This document shows, piece by piece, positions 15,373 to 20,856 of a stretch of DNA of 20,856 nucleotides. The notes below the pieces were generated by a model. That model was not told where the DNA came from. It did no database searches and saw nothing but the letters and a program-made list of their open reading frames with translations. Every line of letters starts with the position of its first letter. Position 1 is the stretch's first letter. A program made the position numbers and the translations under genes. Origin of the DNA: CAZXNF01 sp050741255 (GTDB lineage Bacteria > Pseudomonadota > Gammaproteobacteria > Burkholderiales > SG8-41); assembly GCA_050741255.1 (NCBI GenBank), contig JBOIEQ010000070.1, forward strand, positions 1-20,856. The letters are read 5' to 3'.

Positions 15373-16140
15373 TTGAAACTCGCGACCTGGAACGTCAACT
15401 CTCTCAAGGTCCGCCTCCCGCATCTCCTTGACTGGCTGGCGCGCCACACGCCCGATGTGGTGTGCCTGCAGGAAACCAAGTGCGAGGATCCGAAGTTCCC
15501 GGTCGCCGACCTGACGGCTGCCGGCTACCGGACGCTGTTCAGCGGCCAGAAGACCTATAACGGCGTCGCCATCCTCGCGAAAACCACGGGCGCGGATCCG
15601 GTGGTGGCCATCCCTGATTTCGCGGACGAACAGAAGCGCGTGCTGGCGGCAACGGTCGACGGCGTGCGCGTGATCTGCCTGTACGTGCCCAACGGGCAGT
15701 CGGTGGGTTCGGACAAATACGAGTACAAGCTGCGCTGGCTGGCGGCCGTGACGGCATGGCTCAAGGACGAGCTGCAGCGCCATCCGCAGCTCGCCGTGCT
15801 GGGTGACTACAACATCGCGCCGGAAGCGCGCGACGTGCACGATCCGGCCGCCTGGGAAGGCCAGGTGCTGGTGTCCGAGCCGGAACGCGCCGCGTTCCGC
15901 GGGCTGGAGGCACTGGGGCTCAAAGACACCTTCCGGCTGTTCGAACAACCGGAAGGCAGCTACTCGTGGTGGGACTACCGCATGAACGCCTTCCGCCGGA
16001 AGATGGGCTTGCGCATCGACCACATCCTCGCGTCCGCCGCGCTGGCGGCGACGTGCAAGAGTTGCGAGATCGATGTCGAACCGCGGCGGCTGGAGCGCCC
16101 CTCGGACCACGCGCCCGTGATGGCCGAATTCGCGGTGTGA
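15373..16140 (+). CDS. xth: Exonuclease III family AP endonuclease
   Basis: A 255-residue Mg-dependent enzyme of the ExoIII/APE1 family. It incises DNA at abasic sites and has 3'-5' exonuclease and 3'-phosphatase activity. Catalytic residues: Asn 7 (TWNVNS), Glu 34 (LQETK), Asp 145 and Asn 147 (LGDYN), Asp 216 (GLRIDHIL) and SDH at 244-246. Length and ends match the family. The start is TTG at 15373, giving KLATWNVNSLK as in homologues. AGG lies 7 bases upstream. The nearby ATG at 15368 is out of frame and reads ATG CAT TGA, so its stop overlaps the TTG. It converges on glnG with 22 bp between the stops. It could equally be called exoA; the class is firm. Confidence 0.94.
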   Translation: MKLATWNVNSLKVRLPHLLDWLARHTPDVVCLQETKCEDPKFPVADLTAAGYRTLFSGQKTYNGVAILAKTTGADPVVAIPDFADEQKRVLAATVDGVRVICLYVPNGQSVGSDKYEYKLRWLAAVTAWLKDELQRHPQLAVLGDYNIAPEARDVHDPAAWEGQVLVSEPERAAFRGLEALGLKDTFRLFEQPEGSYSWWDYRMNAFRRKMGLRIDHILASAALAATCKSCEIDVEPRRLERPSDHAPVMAEFAV

Positions 16141-16162
16141 CGCTGCCTCCGGCGCCTGAGTC

Positions 16163-17557
16163 CTAGTTCTTGGGATCTTCCAGCCCGAGTTCCTGAATCT
16201 TGCGCGTCAGCGTGTTGCGGCCCAGGCCCAGCAGTTGCGCCGCCTCGATGCGGCGGCCACCGGTGTGCGCGAGCGCCTTCGCGATCAGGGTTTTCTCGAA
16301 CTGCGTGCCCATCGCGTCCATCAGGCCGGTCTCGCCGCGCGCGAGCGCCGCGGTGACTTCACGCTCGAGCGCGCCGACCCAGTTGCCTTCGCCGCTGGGC
16401 TGACTGTCCGCACGGATTTCCGCCGGCAAATCCTTGACCTCGATGTTCACGCCGGGTGCCATCACGGTCAGCCAGTGGCACAGATTCTCGAGTTGCCGCA
16501 CGTTGCCGGGGAAATCCTGCGCGGCGAGGTATTTGAGCGCCGATTCCGTCAGGCGTTTGGTTTCCGAACCCAGCTCCTGGCCGCTCTTGGCGAGGAAATG
16601 CTTCGCCAGCAGCGGGATATCCTCGCGCCGCTCGCGCAGCGACGGCAGCTTGAGGCGGATGACGTTCAGGCGGTGGAACAGGTCGTCGCGGAAGAGATTC
16701 TGTTTCACGCGCGCCTCCAGGTCCTGGTGGGTGGCGGCGATCACGCGCACGTTGGCCTTGATCGGCTGGTGGCCGCCAACGCGGTAGAACTGGCCGTCGG
16801 ACAGCACGCGCAGGAGCCGCGTCTGCAGGTCGGACGGCATGTCGCCGATCTCGTCCAGGAACAGCGTGCCGCCGTCGGCCTGCTCGAAGCGTCCGCGCCG
16901 CATGCTCTGGGCGCCGGTGAAGGCCCCGCGCTCATGGCCGAACAGTTCGGATTCCAGCAGGTCCTTGGGGATCGCCGCGGTGTTGATCGCGATGAAGGGC
17001 TTGGCCGCGCGCGGGCTGTGACGGTGCAGCGCGCGCGCCACCAGTTCCTTGCCGGTGCCGGACTCGCCGGTGATCATGACGGTGGCCTGCGACTGCGACA
17101 GCCGCCCGATCACGCGGAACACCTCCTGCATCGCCGGCGCCTGGCCGAGAATTTCCGGCGCGGTCTCTACCGGCTCAGCGGCGACGGTCTGGCGGAGGCT
17201 CTCCTCCAGCGCGCGGCGGATGAGTTCCACCGCGTGGTCCACGTCGAACGGCTTGGGCAGGTACTCGTAGGCGCCGCCCTGGAACGCGGCGACCGCGCTC
17301 TCCAGGTCAGAGTAGGCGGTCATGATGATGACCGGCAGGCTCGGATGCCGGATCTTCGCCTGCTGCAGGAGCTCCAGCCCCGAACTGCCGGGCATGCGGA
17401 TGTCCGACACGATCACCTGCGGCGCGTCGGTCTCCAGCGCCGCCAGCGCGTCGGTGGCCGCGGCGAAGGTCTTGAACGGAATGTTCTCGCGCGCGAGCGC
17501 CTTCTCGAATACCCAGCGGATCGAGCGGTCGTCGTCGATGATCCAGACCGGCTTCAT
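16163..17557 (-). CDS. glnG: Nitrogen regulation response regulator NtrC
   Basis: A 465-residue sigma-54 activator. The receiver domain is residues 1-120, with the acidic IIDDD near 6-10, phospho-acceptor Asp 52 (VSDIRMPG) and Lys 102. The AAA+ domain has Walker A GESGTGKE (164-171), the sigma-54 loop GAFTGA (211-216) and Walker B LFLDE (232-236). The Fis-type helix-turn-helix is at the C-terminus (AAQLLGLGRNTLTRKIQELG). When phosphorylated by NtrB under nitrogen limitation it activates glnA and other nitrogen genes. I choose ATG 17557 because homologues begin MKPVWIxDDD. An in-frame ATG at 17662, with a better-looking GGAG eight bases upstream, would add a 35-residue Pro/Ala-rich extension and cannot be excluded. 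It lies downstream of glnL in the same unit. Confidence 0.96.
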   Translation of the reverse strand: MKPVWIIDDDRSIRWVFEKALARENIPFKTFAAATDALAALETDAPQVIVSDIRMPGSSGLELLQQAKIRHPSLPVIIMTAYSDLESAVAAFQGGAYEYLPKPFDVDHAVELIRRALEESLRQTVAAEPVETAPEILGQAPAMQEVFRVIGRLSQSQATVMITGESGTGKELVARALHRHSPRAAKPFIAINTAAIPKDLLESELFGHERGAFTGAQSMRRGRFEQADGGTLFLDEIGDMPSDLQTRLLRVLSDGQFYRVGGHQPIKANVRVIAATHQDLEARVKQNLFRDDLFHRLNVIRLKLPSLRERREDIPLLAKHFLAKSGQELGSETKRLTESALKYLAAQDFPGNVRQLENLCHWLTVMAPGVNIEVKDLPAEIRADSQPSGEGNWVGALEREVTAALARGETGLMDAMGTQFEKTLIAKALAHTGGRRIEAAQLLGLGRNTLTRKIQELGLEDPKN

Positions 17558-17593
17558 GGCCGCCCCGGGCGCGGGAACCGGAAGCTGAGGGAT

Positions 17594-17609
17594 CGGCAGC
17601 GCGCTGCCG
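17594..17609. repeat. 16-bp perfect palindrome in the glnL-glnG gap
   Basis: CGGCAGCGCGCTGCCG is fully self-complementary and lies in the 119-bp gap between glnL and glnG. In RNA it would form a GC-rich hairpin before the glnG start at 17557 and might alter relative expression. If glnG starts at 17662 it is instead coding. Confidence 0.55.
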
Positions 17610-17676
17610 GGTCCCGGGGGTGCGTGTGCGACCGAACCTGCGTACTCTGCTGCGTGTTGCATTGCCGATTCTCCAT

Positions 17677-18795
17677 TTACGATTTTCCGGACGCCGTTTC
17701 CCGCAACGGCAGAAGGATGTTGAAACAGGTGTGGCCGGGGGCGGACTCCAGCGTGATGGCCCCGCTGTGCTGCTGTGTGATGAAGGTCTGCGCGATCGTC
17801 AGGCCCAGACCGCTCCCGCCCTCGCGCCCGGACACCAGCGGATAGAAAATCCGGTCCTTGATCTCGGGCGCCACGCCCGGCCCGTTGTCGATGATCTGCA
17901 CCTCGATCGCATGCCGGTAGCGCTTGCGCGCGAGCACGACCTGGCGCGCGATGCGCGTGCGGAAACGGATCTCGCCCGGCGGGGCGCCGGCGGCGCGACG
18001 CGCGCCCATCTGCGCGAAGATGGCCTGCGCCGCGTTGCGCGCCACGTTGAGCAGGGCCTGAATGATCTGCTCCTTGTCGCCCTTGAACAGCGGCAGGCTG
18101 GTGTCGTAGTCGCGGCGCACCGAAATGCCCTCCGGAAACTCCGCCAGCAACAGGCTGCGCACGCGCTCCAGCGCCTCGTGGATGTTGATCATGCCCGGCT
18201 GCGGCAGGCGGTGCGGCGTGAGCAGGCGGTCCATCAACTGCTGGAGGCGGTCCGCCTCCTTCATGATCACCTGCGTGTACTCGTGCAGAGCCGGCCGGTC
18301 GAGTTCGCGATCGAGCAGTTGCGCCGCGCCGCGGATACCACCGAGCGGATTCTTGATTTCGTGGGCAAGGTTACGGATCAATTCGCGATTGGCCTGGTTC
18401 TGGTCAAGCATGCGTTCTTCGCGCGCGATCCTGATCTGCTGCTCGATGTGGCGGAATTCGATCAGGAGACCCGTCCAGCCCGTGATCCAGCTTTCGAGTT
18501 CGATCGGCGTCACCGTGCAGGAAAGCAAGAGCCGCGCCCGGCCGTGGCCGCCGAGCGCGACCTCGTGCTCGGTGTAACTGCAGTTGTTGGCCTGTGCGTA
18601 GCCGATCGCGAAGGACAGCAGCTCGGTGTCGGTGAATGCCTGGTCGAGCGTCTGCCCGACCGCGGCGGTGTTGGAAATCGCGAACAGGTTTTCCGCGGCC
18701 GGGTTGGCGTAGCGGATGCGGCGGTCGAAATCGATCACCACGACGGCGGTGGCGAGCAGGTCGAGCCCCGACAGGGCGGCGGTCGGCACGGTCAT
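17677..18795 (-). CDS. glnL: Nitrogen regulation sensor histidine kinase NtrB
   Basis: A 372-residue soluble kinase/phosphatase that controls NtrC phosphorylation and, in known systems, is itself controlled by PII. The N-terminal PAS domain is about 8-115 (LDLLATAVVVIDFDRRIRYA). The H-box RNLAHEIKNPLGG has His 145. The ATP-binding domain has N-box NVARNAAQA (250-258), G1 DNGPGV (303-308) and G2 GGSGLGL (326-332). There is no transmembrane segment, as expected for NtrB. The ATG at 18795 is 43 bp after the DUF4124 stop. It is transcribed with the upstream DUF4124 gene and downstream glnG. Confidence 0.96.
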   Translation of the reverse strand: MTVPTAALSGLDLLATAVVVIDFDRRIRYANPAAENLFAISNTAAVGQTLDQAFTDTELLSFAIGYAQANNCSYTEHEVALGGHGRARLLLSCTVTPIELESWITGWTGLLIEFRHIEQQIRIAREERMLDQNQANRELIRNLAHEIKNPLGGIRGAAQLLDRELDRPALHEYTQVIMKEADRLQQLMDRLLTPHRLPQPGMINIHEALERVRSLLLAEFPEGISVRRDYDTSLPLFKGDKEQIIQALLNVARNAAQAIFAQMGARRAAGAPPGEIRFRTRIARQVVLARKRYRHAIEVQIIDNGPGVAPEIKDRIFYPLVSGREGGSGLGLTIAQTFITQQHSGAITLESAPGHTCFNILLPLRETASGKS

Positions 18796-18838
18796 CGCCC
18801 GCCTTCCCGTGGGCGCGCCCCGCGACCGGGCCGGCGGT

Positions 18839-19333
18839 TCAGCGCAGGGAGGTGATTTCCTTGCGGATGTTGGCGATATTGCTTTCGTGCAACTGGACCT
18901 GCTTCTGGAACGGCACCAACCGTTCCTCCACCCGCGCGAAGTTCTTCTCGCTGCCCAGGCGCAGGTCTTCCTGCTCCTTCAGCTTCTTGCGCGCCTCGGC
19001 CAGCAACCGTTCCTCGTTGGAGAGTTCGGTATCGAGGATCTTGCGACGGTCGCCGTCGCGCGCCTTCTGCTCGGCGCTGCTCACCGACGGAAAACTGGCG
19101 GGTCCGGGATTGCTCTTGGCCGCTTTGCCGGGGTTCACGGAATTCAGGGGATCCAGCACGACCGCCTGGCAGCCCTTGGCGTCGCTTTTGACATTGGTGT
19201 AGCGCACGCTGCCTTCCTTGTCCGTGCACTTCCACATATCGGCCCGGGCGACGGGTATGGCGGTGACCGCGGTCAGGGTTGCAACGATCACGGCAACCGC
19301 GGGTAGGGTCTTGCTGATGTTGCGTCGATTCAT
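18839..19333 (-). CDS. DUF4124 envelope protein with C-terminal coiled coil
   Basis: 164 residues. A basic N-terminus and hydrophobic core (LPAVAVIVATLTAVTAIPVARA) form a signal peptide. DMWKCTDKEGSVRYTNVKSD, directly after the cleavage site, is the DUF4124 motif, with a second Cys at KGCQAVV. From about residue 90 to the end the sequence is charged and heptad-like (LSNEERLLAEARKKLKEQED, VEERLVPFQKQVQLHE), a likely coiled coil. Function is unknown. It sits between glnA and glnL, an arrangement I associate with betaproteobacteria, but no nitrogen role is shown. I choose ATG 19333, with GGAG five bases upstream; an ATG at 19354 is the alternative and would add seven residues before the basic start of the signal peptide. 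Confidence 0.85.
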   Translation of the reverse strand: MNRRNISKTLPAVAVIVATLTAVTAIPVARADMWKCTDKEGSVRYTNVKSDAKGCQAVVLDPLNSVNPGKAAKSNPGPASFPSVSSAEQKARDGDRRKILDTELSNEERLLAEARKKLKEQEDLRLGSEKNFARVEERLVPFQKQVQLHESNIANIRKEITSLR

Positions 19334-19420
19334 GCGTGCTCCGTCCCCGTCCATGGCTCCCGGCGGTCACCTCCACAACGCGCCGGCGGAGCGCGCGTTG
19401 ACGGGTGCCGGCCAGCGAGG

Positions 19421-19430
19421 CTTGCGCAAG
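19421..19430. promoter_or_regulatory. CTTGCGCAAG palindrome at the predicted transcription start
   Basis: A perfect 10-bp palindrome that overlaps the last two bases of the candidate -10 and covers the expected start site, a position typical of a repressor operator. The cognate regulator is unknown. Confidence 0.35.
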
Positions 19431-19457
19431 TCTAGGGCAGCAACGGGGAAGATTCAA
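19429..19457 (-). promoter_or_regulatory. Candidate sigma-70 promoter for DUF4124-glnL-glnG
   Basis: Minus strand: -35 TTGAAT (19452-19457), exact 17-bp spacer, -10 TAGACT (19429-19434). It lies between the glnA terminator and the DUF4124 start, so this unit can be transcribed independently of glnA. No sigma-54 motif is seen here. Confidence 0.5.
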
Positions 19458-19488
19458 CGCAATGGTCCAGGAAGCCGGCGCCGCAACG

Positions 19489-19516
19489 AAAAAGGGCGGG
19501 ACAACCCCGCCCTTTT
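19489..19516 (-). terminator. Rho-independent terminator of glnA
   Basis: An 11-bp perfect stem, AAAAGGGCGGG (19490-19500) with CCCGCCCTTTT (19506-19516), around a 5-nt loop. Read on the minus strand it ends in TTTTT and lies 17 bp after the glnA stop. It also has a T4 on the plus strand, so it could work in both directions. Confidence 0.9.
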
Positions 19517-19533
19517 CGTCCGGCATGCGGCGG

Positions 19534-20856
19534 TTACGAGCTGTAGTACATCTCGAACTCGAGCGGATGCGTGGTCATGCGGAAGCGCGTGACTTCGTCC
19601 ATCTTGAGGGCGATGTAGGCGTCGATCATGTCGTTCGAGAACACGCCGCCGCGGGTCAGGAACTCGCGATCCTTGTCGAGCGCTTCCAGCGCCTGGTCGA
19701 GCGACGAACAGACGTTCGGCACTTTCTTGGCTTCTTCCGGCGGCAGGTGGTACAGATCCTTGTCCAGCGGCTCGCCGGGGTGGATCTTGTTCTGCACGCC
19801 GTCGAGGCCGGCCATGAGCAGCGCCGAGAAGGCCAGGTACGGGTTCGCGGTCGGGTCCGGGAAGCGCACTTCCACGCGACGGCCCTTGGGGTTGTTCACG
19901 TACGGGATGCGGCAGGAGGCCGAACGGTTGCGGGCCGAGTAGGCGAGGTTGATCGGCGCCTCGAAGCCCGGCACCAGGCGCTTGTAGCTGTTGGTGCCCG
20001 GGTTGGTGATGGCGTTCAGCGCCTTCGCGTGCTTGATGACGCCGCCGATGTAATACAGCGCGAACTCGGACAGTCCGGCGTAACCGTTGCCCGCGAACAT
20101 GTTCTGGCCGCCTTTCCACACGGACATGTGCACGTGCATGCCGGAACCGTTGTCGCCGACGACAGGCTTCGGCATGAAGGTCGCGGTCTTGCCGTAAGAC
20201 TGGGCGACCATCCACACCGTGTATTTCAGGATCTGCGTGAGGTCGGCGCGCTTCACCAGGCTGTCGAACTTGGTGCCGATCTCGCACTGGCCAGCGGAGG
20301 CGACTTCGTGGTGGAACACTTCGACCTCGACGCCCTGCTGCTCGAGCGCGAGCGACATCGCGTTGCGGATGTCCTGCAGCGTGTCCTGCGGCGGCACCGG
20401 AAAGTAGCCGCCCTTGACTGCGGCGCGGTGGCCCATGTTGCCGCCTTCGAGTTCCTCGCCGGTGGACCACGGCGCTTCTTCCGACTTGATCTTCACGAAG
20501 CAGCCGGACATGTCCACGTTCCAGGTGATCGAGTCGAAAATGAAGAACTCGGGCTCGGGGCCGAAGTAGGCGACGTCACCCAGCCCGGTGGACTTGAGGT
20601 AGGCCTCGCACTTCTTGGCGATCGAGCGCGGATCACGGTCGTACGGCTTCATGTCGGACGGCTCGAGCACGTCGCAGTTGAGATTCAGCACCGGCTCGTC
20701 GGTGAAGGGGTCCATGCGGGCCGTGACCGGATCCGGCATCAGCAGCATGTCGGACGCTTCAATGCCTTTCCAGCCGGCGATCGAGGAACCGTCGAACGCG
20801 TGCCCGTCGGTAAACTTGGAGGCTTCGAACGCCTTGACGGGGACTTGCACGTGCTG
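19534..20856 (-). CDS. glnA: Glutamine synthetase type I, N-terminus cut by window edge
   Basis: 440 residues are present; about 29 N-terminal residues lie beyond the right edge, judged against E. coli GlnA (469). The frame is open to base 20856, so the ATG near 20850 is not the start. GS makes glutamine from glutamate, ammonia and ATP as a dodecamer. Seen: FDGSSIAGW, FGPEPEFFIFD (metal-binding Glu), HHEVASAGQCEI, KPVVGDNGSGMHVHMS, NRSASCRIP and RRVEVRFPDPTANPYL. KDLYHLPPEE holds the Tyr (codon at 19750-19752) equivalent to the adenylylation site Tyr 397, so GlnE control is likely. The promoter, probably sigma-54/NtrC dependent, is outside the window. A strong terminator follows. Confidence 0.97.
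   Translation of the reverse strand, partial: QHVQVPVKAFEASKFTDGHAFDGSSIAGWKGIEASDMLLMPDPVTARMDPFTDEPVLNLNCDVLEPSDMKPYDRDPRSIAKKCEAYLKSTGLGDVAYFGPEPEFFIFDSITWNVDMSGCFVKIKSEEAPWSTGEELEGGNMGHRAAVKGGYFPVPPQDTLQDIRNAMSLALEQQGVEVEVFHHEVASAGQCEIGTKFDSLVKRADLTQILKYTVWMVAQSYGKTATFMPKPVVGDNGSGMHVHMSVWKGGQNMFAGNGYAGLSEFALYYIGGVIKHAKALNAITNPGTNSYKRLVPGFEAPINLAYSARNRSASCRIPYVNNPKGRRVEVRFPDPTANPYLAFSALLMAGLDGVQNKIHPGEPLDKDLYHLPPEEAKKVPNVCSSLDQALEALDKDREFLTRGGVFSNDMIDAYIALKMDEVTRFRMTTHPLEFEMYYSS

Noticed and set aside
20788..20850. ATG near 20850 as the glnA start.
   Set aside because: The frame stays open to the window edge and GlnA normally has about 30 more residues before this point, so the gene is simply cut off.

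Overview
The window is high-GC chromosomal DNA from a proteobacterium. The best fit is a betaproteobacterium of the Rhodocyclales/Nitrosomonadales type. This rests on the gene content and order (yqgE-ruvX-pyrR-pyrB-pyrC', prlC, glnA-DUF4124-glnL-glnG), TAGAAT-like -10 boxes, a PEP-CTERM protein and small DUF4124 envelope proteins. That is an inference from protein families I recognise; no database was searched. Most of the window is ordinary, tightly packed housekeeping DNA, and I see no defence island, prophage, IS element, CRISPR array, rRNA or tRNA.

Layout. (1) 1-5819, minus strand: the first 1939 codons of a giant secreted adhesin of the filamentous-haemagglutinin/two-partner-secretion class. 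It has a signal peptide, a TPS domain with an NPNG motif, then a very long Gly/Ala/Thr/Ser/Asn-rich body made of divergent long repeats. The gene runs off the left edge. (2) 5820-6082: an AT-richer gap upstream of the adhesin. (3) 6083-7501, minus: class I CPD photolyase, divergent from (4) 7577-11415, plus: yqgE, ruvX, pyrR, pyrB and a dihydroorotase-like pyrC' that has lost most of its metal ligands. A 103-bp imperfect palindrome fills the yqgE-ruvX gap, and a hairpin terminator candidate follows pyrC'. (5) 11501-13549, plus: M3 oligopeptidase A (prlC). (6) 13743-14303, plus: a secreted DUF4124-glutaredoxin fusion. It converges on (7) 14450-15094, minus: a PEP-CTERM sorted protein. (8) 15373-16140, plus: exonuclease III family enzyme with a TTG start. 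It converges on (9) 16163-20856, minus: glnG (ntrC), glnL (ntrB), a DUF4124 coiled-coil envelope protein and glnA, with glnA cut by the right edge.

How the genes work together. The pyr block holds pyrimidine synthesis: PyrB condenses carbamoyl phosphate with aspartate, PyrR is the expected sensor/UPRTase, and PyrC' is probably a structural partner of PyrB, so an active dihydroorotase must be encoded elsewhere. The gln block holds nitrogen assimilation: NtrB and NtrC form the two-component system that in known relatives drives sigma-54 transcription of glnA. The glnA promoter lies outside the window. A strong hairpin terminator follows glnA, and a separate sigma-70-like promoter precedes DUF4124-glnL-glnG, so the two units can be uncoupled. 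The TPS adhesin and the PEP-CTERM protein point to a biofilm, floc or exopolysaccharide lifestyle (inference).

The observations most worth a second look are the 103-bp palindrome at ruvX, the degenerate PyrC', the long repeats in the adhesin, the DUF4124 gene with its own promoter inside the gln locus, and the DUF4124-glutaredoxin fusion.
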